From Aquarana catesbeiana (Eukaryota; Chordata; Amphibia; Anura; Ranidae), in contig NC_133327.1 in the NCBI RefSeq assembly GCF_042186555.1, positions 100,730,353-100,794,352 of the forward strand: 64,000 bases of DNA, read 5' to 3'. The position numbers were made by a program, and so were the translations under genes. The stretch's first letter is position 1. Every line of letters begins with the position of its first letter. Below are positions 1 through 9,921 of the stretch, one piece after another. The notes under the pieces were generated by a model. It saw only the letters and a program-made list of their open reading frames with translations, was not told the DNA's origin and did no database searches.

Positions 1-748
1 CATATTCAGAATCAGAGTCAGAATCAGATTCAGAGTCAGATTCTGAAGTACTGTCAAACTCGTCCCTTTCAGGGATGCGTATCTGAGTATTACCCTGGGG
101 CATAAACTTCATTTGTTCTATTAATTTTTCTAATTGCTTAATTAGGGATTCCTGCCAACTTCCTGAATTTCCACTGCCTATTATTCGGCAACTTCCTAAA
201 TTTCCACTGCCTATTACTCGGCAATTTTCGTCAGGAGACTCGTTTTCCTGCAGAAAACTCTCCCTCTCCTCTATTAATTGTTCCCACTCTTTACTTATTT
301 GGTGGAGTCCGTCCATAATTGTTTTAGCGTCCTTTTTTGCTTGTTCAAATTTATCTAGAAAATCTAAGATATCATCTTTCTGTTGGGTACTTTGATATTT
401 GAACTCAATCTGAAGATACAGCAGGATAATACTTAATTCCAAAAGAAGGTGATCAAGCCTTTTTATTCCCTTTATCTTAGAGAAGCTGTCTGTGAGTTCA
501 TCACTTTGACCTTCCGCGTTCCACATGTCTTTCATTAACTGACTGGCGCGGCTTTTACGGTCTTTAATGTATGCTTCTAGACCAGTCTCATTAGACATAC
601 TTTTTCTGACATGATCCGTCATTTCAATTTTAGAAATTATTTCCAACATTTCCTGTACTTGTACCAATTTTCTCTGAGTACTCATACTACCACTAAGGGC
701 TGACTCTTGATAATCCCCCCCAACATGAAATTCACTTTGACCAGACAT
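1..748 (-). CDS. Second copy of Gag-like ORF, 5' part cut by window edge
   Basis: This is the N-terminal portion of the same ORF found complete at 3551-5965, reading leftward from the ATG at 746-748 to the window edge. It covers the predicted helical N-terminal region and the start of the acidic region. No stop is seen in this part, so the second internal region may carry an intact ORF too. A longer frame upstream to 844 exists, but the ATG at 748, after an A-rich run, is the more natural start because the upstream codons are low-complexity. Confidence 0.6.
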   Translation of the reverse strand, partial: MSGQSEFHVGGDYQESALSGSMSTQRKLVQVQEMLEIISKIEMTDHVRKSMSNETGLEAYIKDRKSRASQLMKDMWNAEGQSDELTDSFSKIKGIKRLDHLLLELSIILLYLQIEFKYQSTQQKDDILDFLDKFEQAKKDAKTIMDGLHQISKEWEQLIEERESFLQENESPDENCRVIGSGNLGSCRIIGSGNSGSWQESLIKQLEKLIEQMKFMPQGNTQIRIPERDEFDSTSESDSESDSDSDSEY

Positions 749-1782
749 TTTTTTTTTTGGCAAACAAAAAAAAAAATTAATAATTAAAATTTCATGCAAA
801 GTATTATGTATGTCACCACCATAACTATGATTGATCTTGTACAAAACATCGACGTTATCTCAGCTCAGAGCCTCCATTATGTCGTGAATATTCAGTCAGA
901 ATAAGTTGTGCCTTTTTAAGGACAGGTTTCCCGCACAATAATTATCCTAAAGAGGATTTACTTCTTGTGACCTCTGAGTTCTAAGTATTAGGTGTTGAGG
1001 AATTTTCATGAATGTAAAGAGATGTATTCATGCATGGTGCATGAGTGTCAGTCTGGGAGTGTGTGTATCTCCCAGTGTCCCCCCTCAGGGTGGATCCCTG
1101 AGCTCTCCCCCTGAGCTCTCTCCTCCTTCCGTTCCTCCTTGTCTCCCATCTTCCTTGCCTCTAAATACCATTTCAGATAATAAGACCATAAAAATTATAA
1201 TGGCTCTGCCCAAAAGGAGGTGGCTCACTTCCCATTGGGTTAGGAGACGTAATGATTAACTTCCTCTGGAAATTTAATGAGTTCAAATAATACCACCTTC
1301 AACCACCAGGTGTCTCACACGTGTTTTGAGTCCATCCTTTTAAATTAATGCGTTCTATTTTCATAAGGTGTATAATGGTAAGGATAAGTATATACCTTTA
1401 AATATTCTGGTACTCGGTCTAATGTAAAGTACACTCAGTATAAGTTTGATTAATCATCATTACATAACTTGGTTATATAACTGTATCTCTATAAATGTAT
1501 ATCTGTAAACTGGTCTATCTAGGAAATACACACATTGTTATATATTTCATCAATACTACATAAAAATGATTATCTATATGGATACCTGTATAACTTCTGG
1601 TATCTCCACTGAACATTTGTTTATCTTAAGTGTAGGCTACAATCTTATATGATTATAATCATGATTACATGTTTTTCCTAATACTAATTCGTTACCTAAA
1701 ACATTTCTACTTATAAAATCACACTTTCATATACATTTTCTTCATAGCAAAGTTGTTGGGTCCGCAGACGCCAACATTATAA
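749..1782 (-). other. Leader of second provirus copy
   Basis: This is the same sequence as 5966-6999: PBS-like site, then about 1 kb of noncoding leader ending in the A-run before the ORF start. A plus-strand frame at 1008-1259 is repeated at 6225-6476 only because the block is duplicated; there is no sign that it is coding. Confidence 0.6.
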
Positions 1783-2364
1783 TGTCTCTGTGACCTACAA
1801 TGTCAGAGATAGTTTAAAATGACTTATAATAACCTTATTGATACCTTATATTATTTTTTGACTGGCACAATATTCAACTTTCTCTAATGTGTTGAGAGGG
1901 ACCTTGAACATTCTCCCTGGGTGTTTAGAACTGACTTGTTTGTCTAAACCATCCTAAAAGTTCATACAATGGGTTCTGTTAGCCAAGGTGTTAGCTATTT
2001 AAACAGTTCTCCACTCGAACACAATGAGTGAGGCTTCTCTATGCTATAAAAGTCTATGTCACCTTGTGTCCTGTGGCAATTTTTGTTTATTCACGATACC
2101 ATGTAAATATCTCCTTGTTTTGTGACAGGAATAGTCTTTGTTCCAACAGCTTCCTTTACAATACATGCTTGTAAAAGTCTTCAATATTTAAAGAAGTAGA
2201 GAAAGGCTTGGTCAAACATGAGAATATCCATTTTATCCTAAAAGTCCCCAAGAGGGCAACAGTTCAACTATTTAACATCACAGTTCATCTACTTGGTGAG
2301 GCCTAAGCATCTCTCATGTTTCTGCCAGTAAATATAAAATATATTTCTTCATGAATTCACAACA
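1783..2364 (-). repeat. LTR between the two provirus units
   Basis: In the minus direction it begins TGTTGTGAATTC directly after a polypurine tract and ends ...GAGACA, so it has the TG...CA ends of an LTR. It is about 582 bp and appears identical by eye to 7000-7581. It serves as the 3' LTR of the upstream unit and the 5' LTR of the next. The inner end is uncertain by about 10 bp because the PBS-like TGGCG lies 9 bp further in. Confidence 0.65.
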
Positions 2365-2381
2365 AATCCCCCCTTGTGAAG
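2365..2381 (-). promoter_or_regulatory. Polypurine tract before LTR
   Basis: On the minus strand CACAAGGGGGGATT lies immediately before the LTR start TGTTGTG. This is the expected position and composition of the plus-strand DNA primer of reverse transcription. It is the point where the two copies of the duplicated block diverge, which supports the LTR boundary. Confidence 0.65.
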
Positions 2382-3550
2382 TGTTCAAATGCCGGGAGTC
2401 GTTTGAAAGACTTCACCAATGCAAAACGTTGAAGAAATATGGCTTCATTCGGGTCTTGTAAATCTAGCTGTGGGGATGGATCCGTATTGTGGATCTATGT
2501 TTAAAGGGTGTAGACACCTTCATGTGGGTGTAATTCTTTGAAGGGAAAACACAAAATGGGTTGGTGATTGATGTGTGCATCTCAAGGCCATCATCCATTG
2601 GTTGGCGGGAAATGGATCACTTCGGGCACCTTTGGGTCTTGGCCGTCCTGGGAGGTTTGTCCATGTAGACTGGCCATCAGTGGTGTTCCGGAATCCCCCA
2701 TACGGTTCCTTCACTGGATGTTTCACACACATTGGGCTCTCGATTCTGTTGACCGGTTCATGGACATCTTAGTCCTGTAAGGGAAAATGGATTTCGTTAG
2801 AAAAGACATATATAGTCTCCCCTTTTTTTTTTTTTTTCTTACATGATCTGTGTTTGAGATCTCAGTGTTAAGCTGGTATCCTGGGCTTCCTCAGAGCCTT
2901 TTTTTTTTTTTCCATAGTGTCATCAGTCCTTTAACTAAACGCTCTGGATAGCAGGACAATGTATGAAACATTTGCTATGGGAGACAAAGCTTCAGGGCTT
3001 ATTAACATGAGGACATTTCTTTACAGCTGTGGATACCAGACATGAATGACTGACTGACATTCTTCAGAACCATTTTTTTTTTTTTAGCTACTTGTAGCAG
3101 TTCTGGAATAATAACAATTAAAACATTTAAGTTTGACATGTGACGCTTATTGTCGGTACTAAGATTTTTGACATTATAGTCAACCTTCTACTTGTGAGGA
3201 ATAAAACAAATAAAATCTCCCCCCTTTGGGGTGTCAATACAAATCTTTTGAGGCAATCAAACTACCTTATGCGGGTGACTCCTCATCTTTTACCAAAATA
3301 TCAAACCATTTAGGCCTCCTGATATTAATGTCTTTAGGATTCGGTCTTCCTCTGGAATCACCGTCTTAGGCGAGTTCTTGAAATTAGGCTGTTTGGAGCG
3401 ACCTGTGTATGTCAGAGGAATGAAGTGACCACTGAAAAATAGGAGAATAATTAATATCTAACAACCACCATCCCCCGGTAGGGATTTCAGGATCCTCATT
3501 ACTGTGACCTGGGGAAAAACATGGTGTTAGAACTTCTGTCTCCTATACCT
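2382..3550 (-). other. Provirus 3' region without pol or env
   Basis: About 1.2 kb between the long ORF and the LTR. No RT, integrase or envelope motifs are readable in any frame. A second purine tract, AAAGGGGGGAG on the minus strand, lies near 3216-3228 and could be a central polypurine tract. Two acceptor-like sites follow the ORF on the minus strand (pyrimidine tracts ending CAG near 3511 and 3433). A 32-codon open stretch at 3267-3365 contains RRPKWFDILVKDEE and could be part of a spliced exon. Several poly-T runs on the plus strand (around 2821, 2900 and 3074) are A-runs in the element. Confidence 0.45.
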
Positions 3551-5965
3551 TTATTCAGTGCATTCCTCTGATTTATTTTTACATAGGTGCTTCAAAGGCT
3601 CTGTGGCCCTTGGTTGGCCACAGGATTTGCCCCTTGAAGAAATGCTATTCACGTTCCGTACAGCAATAAAACTGTGTAACATATTTATAATTTGAACGAT
3701 TTTGGATTTTGCATTGCTTACAGGTTGATCAGGATTGGGTCGTGGGACCCGGTTTCTGTACTTTCTAGGGGCTACTGGCCCAGTTTGATCAGACATATCC
3801 CCATCAGAACCACTGTCTTCATTCTGGGATAGTTGTCTGGGCTTTAGTTGCTCCCTATTTTTCTGGGGATTTTGGGGTGTCCTACCCCGTGATTGCTCCC
3901 TATTTACCTGTGTAGGCCCCCGGGGCCAATCACACTGGTGAGGGTGTCTACCCTTAGGTTTAATTCTGACCCATGGGAGATACACCCTATAGTTTCCTTC
4001 AAAGTTTGGGCCAGGATCCCATGGGTGGTACTCCCGAGGTGGTCTTTGCTCCCCCCTTCTATTTGGTGGGGTATCTGGTCTTCTGCTGGGGAAACTCTTT
4101 GGCAAGTCTCCTCTGACTATGTCATCGTATGTCTTTTTCTGGGTTTCAACATGTGCTGATTTAGTAGATACATGAATTCCATTCACAAATTTATTTGAGG
4201 GCTCAGGCCCCCCTTTGTTTTCACCAGTCTGTTGGATAGAATACAAATTGTTACTCTCTTTTACCAACGACTCCGGTGAACACCCCCCTTTGTAATCTTT
4301 TGCTAAACTCACTTTTATGTAGTTAGGTAGGGCCTTGAAAGATGTGGATTTAAACTCAGGGTGGTTGTGATCTGGCTCCTTTTCTGCTACGTGGGAAGCA
4401 CTTTTGAGCACAGCCAGATTTTCGAGGCCTAAAACTGATAGGGTATTTTCATAGGTCTTGATGTGGTCAATAACGCACATGGATCCCTCTTCCTTAAAGT
4501 CTGGGACAGCATAATTTACAAATTTTATTATTTCTGAGGTGTCTTGTATAGGGGTGTCTGGCTTTTTCTCTGATCCCAAAGAAAATTGATTAGATCCCCT
4601 TTCATGTGGTGGTTCACTTTTTACCGTTTGCTCCACAGATGGCTTGGGGTAGGATATTGGTTCTTTTTCTGATTCCTCCCCATTGTCTGACTCCCAACTT
4701 TCATATTCAGATTCAGAGTCAGATTTTGAAGTACTGTCAGACTCGTCACTAAAGACTGGGACAGCATCATTTACAAATTTTATTATTTCTGAGGTATCTT
4801 GTTTAGGGGTGTCTAGCTTTTTCTTTGATCCCAAAGAAAATTGATTAGACCCCCTTTCATGTGGTGGTTCAATTTTTACCCCTCTTTGCTCTACAGATGG
4901 CTTGGGGTAGGATATCGGTTCTTTTTCTGATTCCTCCCCATTGTCTGACTCCCAACTTTCATATTCAGATTCAGAGTCAGATTTTGAAGAACTGTCAGAC
5001 TCGTCACTAAAGACTGGGACAGTATCATTTACAATTTTGATTATTTCTGCGGGGTCTTGGTTAGGGGTGTCTGTCTTTTTCTCTAATCCCAAAGAAAACT
5101 GGTTAGATCCCCTTTCATGTGGTACTTCACTTTTTACCCCCCTTTGCTCTACAGATGGTTTGGGGTAGGATATTGATTCTTTTTCTGATTCCTCCTCATC
5201 GTCTGACTCCCAACCTTCATATTCAGAATCAGAGTCAGAATCAGATTCAGAGTCAGATTCTGAAGTACTGTCAAACTCGTCCCTTTCAGGGATGCGTATC
5301 TGAGTATTACCCTGGGGCATAAACTTCATTTGTTCTATTAATTTTTCTAATTGCTTAATTAGGGATTCCTGCCAACTTCCTGAATTTCCACTGCCTATTA
5401 TTCGGCAACTTCCTAAATTTCCACTGCCTATTACTCGGCAATTTTCGTCAGGAGACTCGTTTTCCTGCAGAAAACTCTCCCTCTCCTCTATTAATTGTTC
5501 CCACTCTTTACTTATTTGGTGGAGTCCGTCCATAATTGTTTTAGCGTCCTTTTTTGCTTGTTCAAATTTATCTAGAAAATCTAAGATATCATCTTTCTGT
5601 TGGGTACTTTGATATTTGAACTCAATCTGAAGATACAGCAGGATAATACTTAATTCCAAAAGAAGGTGATCAAGCCTTTTTATTCCCTTTATCTTAGAGA
5701 AGCTGTCTGTGAGTTCATCACTTTGACCTTCCGCGTTCCACATGTCTTTCATTAACTGACTGGCGCGGCTTTTACGGTCTTTAATGTATGCTTCTAGACC
5801 AGTCTCATTAGACATACTTTTTCTGACATGATCCGTCATTTCAATTTTAGAAATTATTTCCAACATTTCCTGTACTTGTACCAATTTTCTCTGAGTACTC
5901 ATACTACCACTAAGGGCTGACTCTTGATAATCCCCCCCAACATGAAATTCACTTTGACCAGACAT
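3551..5965 (-). CDS. Gag-like ORF with acidic tandem repeats (unrecognised family)
   Basis: Intact ORF of 804 codons from the ATG at 5963-5965 (MSGQSEF...) to TAA at 3551; the frame stays open 32 codons further upstream, but that part is low-complexity. Position as the first ORF after an LTR and leader suggests Gag. Visible parts: an N-terminal helical, leucine-rich region (residues about 20-160 of this start), then three repeats of 86 residues with clusters such as SDSESEYESWESD and the shared phrase ISYPKPSVEQ, then a proline/arginine-rich basic C-terminus with RRPDTPPNRRGEQRPPRE. There is no CCHC zinc knuckle, protease or other enzyme motif. Basic tails without zinc knuckles are known from foamy-virus Gag, but I see no sequence match to that family. 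The acidic serine clusters look like casein-kinase-2 sites. Function unknown. Confidence 0.6.
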   Translation of the reverse strand: MSGQSEFHVGGDYQESALSGSMSTQRKLVQVQEMLEIISKIEMTDHVRKSMSNETGLEAYIKDRKSRASQLMKDMWNAEGQSDELTDSFSKIKGIKRLDHLLLELSIILLYLQIEFKYQSTQQKDDILDFLDKFEQAKKDAKTIMDGLHQISKEWEQLIEERESFLQENESPDENCRVIGSGNLGSCRIIGSGNSGSWQESLIKQLEKLIEQMKFMPQGNTQIRIPERDEFDSTSESDSESDSDSDSEYEGWESDDEEESEKESISYPKPSVEQRGVKSEVPHERGSNQFSLGLEKKTDTPNQDPAEIIKIVNDTVPVFSDESDSSSKSDSESEYESWESDNGEESEKEPISYPKPSVEQRGVKIEPPHERGSNQFSLGSKKKLDTPKQDTSEIIKFVNDAVPVFSDESDSTSKSDSESEYESWESDNGEESEKEPISYPKPSVEQTVKSEPPHERGSNQFSLGSEKKPDTPIQDTSEIIKFVNYAVPDFKEEGSMCVIDHIKTYENTLSVLGLENLAVLKSASHVAEKEPDHNHPEFKSTSFKALPNYIKVSLAKDYKGGCSPESLVKESNNLYSIQQTGENKGGPEPSNKFVNGIHVSTKSAHVETQKKTYDDIVRGDLPKSFPSRRPDTPPNRRGEQRPPREYHPWDPGPNFEGNYRVYLPWVRIKPKGRHPHQCDWPRGPTQVNREQSRGRTPQNPQKNREQLKPRQLSQNEDSGSDGDMSDQTGPVAPRKYRNRVPRPNPDQPVSNAKSKIVQIINMLHSFIAVRNVNSISSRGKSCGQPRATEPLKHLCKNKSEECTE
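4480..5290 (-). repeat. Three 258-bp in-frame tandem repeats inside the ORF
   Basis: The same phrase recurs at 4686, 4944 and 5202, exactly 258 bp (86 codons) apart. The unit encodes an acidic serine cluster, a YPKP segment, a basic PHERGSNQFSLG segment and a hydrophobic EIIK(F/I)VN segment. The last two units are more alike than the first, and one unit has lost one codon near its middle. The frame is preserved throughout, which is consistent with expansion of a functional module. Confidence 0.85.
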
Positions 5966-6971
5966 TTTTTTTTTTGGCAAACAAAAAAAAAAATTAATAA
6001 TTAAAATTTCATGCAAAGTATTATGTATGTCACCACCATAACTATGATTGATCTTGTACAAAACATCGACGTTATCTCAGCTCAGAGCCTCCATTATGTC
6101 GTGAATATTCAGTCAGAATAAGTTGTGCCTTTTTAAGGACAGGTTTCCCGCACAATAATTATCCTAAAGAGGATTTACTTCTTGTGACCTCTGAGTTCTA
6201 AGTATTAGGTGTTGAGGAATTTTCATGAATGTAAAGAGATGTATTCATGCATGGTGCATGAGTGTCAGTCTGGGAGTGTGTGTATCTCCCAGTGTCCCCC
6301 CTCAGGGTGGATCCCTGAGCTCTCCCCCTGAGCTCTCTCCTCCTTCCGTTCCTCCTTGTCTCCCATCTTCCTTGCCTCTAAATACCATTTCAGATAATAA
6401 GACCATAAAAATTATAATGGCTCTGCCCAAAAGGAGGTGGCTCACTTCCCATTGGGTTAGGAGACGTAATGATTAACTTCCTCTGGAAATTTAATGAGTT
6501 CAAATAATACCACCTTCAACCACCAGGTGTCTCACACGTGTTTTGAGTCCATCCTTTTAAATTAATGCGTTCTATTTTCATAAGGTGTATAATGGTAAGG
6601 ATAAGTATATACCTTTAAATATTCTGGTACTCGGTCTAATGTAAAGTACACTCAGTATAAGTTTGATTAATCATCATTACATAACTTAGTTATATAACTG
6701 TATCTCTATAAATGTATATCTGTAAACTGGTCTATCTAGGAAATACACACATTGTTATATATTTCATCAATACTACATAAAAATGATTATCTATATGGAT
6801 ACCTGTATAACTTCTGGTATCTCCACTGAACATTTGTTTATCTTAAGTGTAGGCTACAATCTTATATGATTATAATCATGATTACATGTTTTTCCTAATA
6901 CTAATTCGTTACCTAAAACATTTCTACTTATAAAATCACACTTTCATATACATTTTCTTCATAGCAAAGTT
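5966..6971 (-). other. Provirus leader between PBS and ORF
   Basis: About 1 kb of noncoding sequence. It ends with a run of A's (minus strand) just before the start codon. No ORF with coding character is seen. Packaging and dimerisation signals would be expected here in a retrovirus, but none can be identified by eye. Confidence 0.5.
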
Positions 6972-6990
6972 GTTGGGTCCGCAGACGCCA
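6972..6990 (-). promoter_or_regulatory. Primer-binding-site-like sequence
   Basis: On the minus strand TGGCGTCTGCGGACCCAAC starts with TGG, the complement of a tRNA CCA end, 9 bp inside the LTR. The complementary strand ends GACGCCA, as some tRNAs do (tRNA-Asn genes end this way from memory), but the rest does not clearly match a tRNA I can name. A second copy is at 1755-1773. Confidence 0.4.
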
Positions 6991-6999
6991 ACATTATAA

Positions 7000-7581
7000 T
7001 GTCTCTGTGACCTACAATGTCAGAGATAGTTTAAAATGACTTATAATAACCTTATTGATACCTTATATTATTTTTTGACTGGCACAATATTCAACTTTCT
7101 CTAATGTGTTGAGAGGGACCTTGAACATTCTCCCTGGGTGTTTAGAACTGACTTGTTTGTCTAAACCATCCTAAAAGTTCATACAATGGGTTCTGTTAGC
7201 CAAGGTGTTAGCTATTTAAACAGTTCTCCACTCGAACACAATGAGTGAGGCTTCTCTATGCTATAAAAGTCTATGTCACCTTGTGTCCTGTGGCAATTTT
7301 TGTTTATTCACGATACCATGTAAATATCTCCTTGTTTTGTGACAGGAATAGTCTTTGTTCCAACAGCTTCCTTTACAATACATGCTTGTAAAAGTCTTCA
7401 ATATTTAAAGAAGTAGAGAAAGGCTTGGTCAAACATGAGAATATCCATTTTATCCTAAAAGTCCCCAAGAGGGCAACAGTTCAACTATTTAACATCACAG
7501 TTCATCTACTTGGTGAGGCCTAAGCATCTCTCATGTTTCTGCCAGTAAATATAAAATATATTTCTTCATGAATTCACAACA
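7000..7581 (-). repeat. 5' LTR of first provirus unit
   Basis: Same 582-bp sequence as 1783-2364, from TGTTGTG (at 7581 reading left) to GAGACA. A TATA-like TTTTATAG lies on the minus strand near 7260-7270 with GAGAAGCCTCACTCATTG downstream, a plausible U3/R junction; the plus strand reads TATAAAAG at the same place, so promoter direction is not proved. The sequence to the right (from 7582) belongs to a Harbinger-type element, so this is an insertion boundary. Confidence 0.65.
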
Positions 7582-8063
7582 GAAAGAACTAACAGAACGC
7601 ACTGAAAAACAGAAAGGCCTGAGAGGAGCGAGCTGGAAATCAGAAATGAGCGGACAAGAACGCACTACAAAATCAAATACGTACTATAAAATACGCACTG
7701 AAAAACAAATGCGAACTGGCTACACGCACTGAAAACCAGATACGAACCCACAAGCACAAATTGAAGAGCAGTAACGATCTGAAAAGCACAAGGCTGAAAA
7801 GCGCGAATCGTCTCACCAAACTTCTACTAACACGAGATTAGCAGAAGGAGTCCAAAAGGTGGCATACTTGGTATTGAACTTCCCTTTTATAGTGCCGTCG
7901 TACATGTTGTACGTCACCGCGTTCTTGACGTTCGGAATTTCCGACAACATTTTGTGACCGTGTGTATGCAGGACAAATTTGAGCCAACATCCGTCCAACA
8001 TCCGTCGGAAAAAAAACATGGATTTTGTTGTCGGAATGTGCGATTGTGTGTACGCGGCATTAC
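7582..8063. mobile_element. Harbinger-type element, right part
   Basis: It ends GTGTGTACGCGGCA followed by TTA, the same end and duplication as the complete MITE at 11578-11966. The interior includes the family phrase seen at 24945 (AACTTCC...AGT...TTGTACGTCACC). The leftmost 250 bp carries irregular copies of ACGCACTGAAAA, probably the interior of a longer relative. Its left end is missing because the provirus array begins at 7581. On the right, TTA joins directly to gypsy integrase sequence. Confidence 0.6.
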
Positions 8064-8066
8064 TCT

Positions 8067-9233
8067 GAGCACACACATGCAGCTACGAATGCGGCTACAT
8101 CAGCACATAGACTAGGCCACCAGAATTGTTGGGAAATGACCCAAAAGAGTTAATTCCTCCCAGGGTGGCCAGCAGCCTTGGGAGAATGGTAAGTCTGGAG
8201 CACGGCAGTACGTAGACTCTCTGGGACAAAGCAGTGGTCACAAGGTTTCTCAGGAGGAGCCTGGACCTGAGCGGTAAGAATTGTGTCACCCGAAGGAGAA
8301 GAGAGACTGGTGTGAACCATAGCCAGAATACGATCAGGAGGAATCACAGGAACCGGAACCGACTCCATCTGGAGTGGAAGTGGAGGAAAATTGTTGTGAC
8401 AAAGCATCAGCCCTTACATTACAGTACCGGGTAAGACTGAGACAATGTAATTGAAACTAGACAAGAAAAGAGCCCATCGCACCCTTCTGGGAGAGAGGCG
8501 TTTAGCCTCAGACAAGAATGTGAAATTCTTATGGTCAGTAAGAATGAGAACCGGCACAGTGGTACCTTCGAGGAGATATCTCCTTTCTTTCAGGGCTAAA
8601 ATGATCGCTAACAGCTCTCTGTCACCAATCTCGTAATTGCAATTCGCAGGTGACAATTTCTTGGAAAAGTAGCCACAAGGATGCATAGCGCTCTCAGAGG
8701 TACGACGTTGAGACAGAAGGGCGCCAACTCCAGTCTCAGAAGCATCAACCTCAAGGATAAAAGATAATGTAGGATCAGGATGTGCCAAAACAGGAGCAGA
8801 AACAAAGGCAGCCTTGAGACTCTCAAAGGCCTTAATGGACTCCGGAGACCAACTCTGTGGATTACCGTCCTTTCTGGTCATATCAGTCAGCAATGACCAG
8901 AGATGAGAAGTTACAAATAAACTTCCGATAATAGTTGGCAAAGCCAAGAAAACACTGCAGAGGATGTAAACCCACGGGTCGGGGCCACTGTAGGACTGCT
9001 GAAAGTTTCTCTGGGTCCATCGAAAAACCGACAGTGGAAATAACATAAGCCCAGGAATTTAACCTGTTCACGATGGAATTCGCACTTCTTAAATTTACAA
9101 TAGAGATTGTTCTCTCTTAGTTTCTGAAGCACACAACGGACGTCTGTGTGGTGGCTCTCCAGTCTCCAGGGACTTGGAAAATATGAGAATATCGTCGAGA
9201 TAAACCACCACGCATAATTGCAACAAAGCTCAG
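8067..9233 (-). pseudogene. Gypsy pol 3' part: RT end, RNase H, integrase zinc domain
   Basis: From 9233 leftward: the RT active-site segment VVVYLDDILIFSK (near 9180-9215), then thumb/connection sequence, RNase H with LEVDASETGVGALLSQR (near 8740) and ILTDHKNFTFLSEA (near 8510), and the integrase N-terminus with YHSPKAAGHPG (near 8160) and FVAAC at the break (near 8080). Frame changes occur near 8410-8420 and around 9050, and an in-frame stop lies after the GHPGRN segment. In active elements this polyprotein copies and integrates the element; this copy cannot. Confidence 0.85.
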
Positions 9234-9916
9234 TGTCATGGTTATGCAATAGAGTTTGTTTGTCAGCTTACCTGTCTCCATGTGTTCATCTCCAAAGACC
9301 AGCTGTCTCTCAACTGACTGCTTTTATTAACTCTCCTCTAGCATGGCTTCACCCCAGCTTCTATCAGAGAACTCTATATTAACCTCTCCACTGCAGGTCA
9401 GCCCTGCTGATCAACCTTCGTGTGTTTGGCTTCCTGTTCCTGCCTGCCGTGTGTGCTACGTTTATTTCTGTTACCGACCTTGTCGTGTTCTATACTATTC
9501 CTGTCTGCTCGTGACCCTGACCTATTGACGTGTCCCGACTATCCCTGTTTGCCTGTGACCCTGAACCTTGGCGTGTACTCTGTTGTCCTTGTCTGCTTGT
9601 GGCCCTGACCTTGGCTTATTCCTTTACTATCCCTATCCTTCTGTTGCCTACTGTGGGTGTGAGCTGGGGGACCCTGGGGGCCCAGTCCATCCTCACCACT
9701 AGAGGCTCTGGTGAGCACCTGCTGGCTCTTAGACTCCGCGCCCCAGGGAATCCTACGCTCTAACCCCGGTGGGATCCGTGTTGGTGTTCCAGCGGCCCTG
9801 CCTTCCTTATTCCCGGACTCCCATACGCAGCAGTCAGCCGTAGGGTCCACTGCCTTGCGGTGCACTCCTGATCCCAACGGTGTGCATCTTTCACCTAGCC
9901 TCAAGGTGGCCTGACA
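9234..9916. mobile_element. Solo LTR inside gypsy RT
   Basis: A 683-bp insertion that begins TGTCA and ends TGACA and is flanked by a 5-bp duplication CTCAG (9229-9233 and 9917-9921). Removing it and one CTCAG rejoins the gypsy RT between FINDV and QLCVVVYLDD. TG...CA ends plus a 5-bp duplication are the signature of an LTR. On the minus strand AATAAAAGC lies about 95 bp before the end, favouring minus orientation. The sequence differs from the host gypsy LTR end at 15000. It contains degenerate short repeats around TGTGACCCTGACC. The open frames at 9343-9973 are incidental. Confidence 0.8.
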
Positions 9917-9921
9917 CTCAG

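Larger units (their letters stand above)
1..7581 (-). mobile_element. Tandem retrovirus-like (LTR) element array
   Basis: Bases 1-2364 recur at 5218-7581 (constant offset 5,217). The repeated block contains a putative LTR, a leader and the start of a long minus-strand ORF, so the order in the minus direction is LTR, internal, LTR, internal running off the window edge. One substitution was noticed (G at 1471, A at 6688); the LTR copies look identical by eye, which suggests a young array. The 5.2-kb unit has one long ORF and no recognisable protease, RT, integrase or envelope, so it is probably non-autonomous. Only the outer 3' side (7581) is visible; the other end lies outside the window, so no target-site duplication can be tested. 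Tandem proviruses can arise by LTR-LTR recombination; misassembly of one copy is an alternative. Confidence 0.75.

Noticed and set aside
1008..1259. 83-codon plus-strand ORF, repeated at 6225-6476
   Set aside because: It recurs only because the provirus block is duplicated; it is antisense to the leader and low in complexity.
7255..7270. Plus-strand TATAAAAG as a host promoter
   Set aside because: It lies in the proviral LTR and is duplicated at 2048; it is at most an LTR signal.
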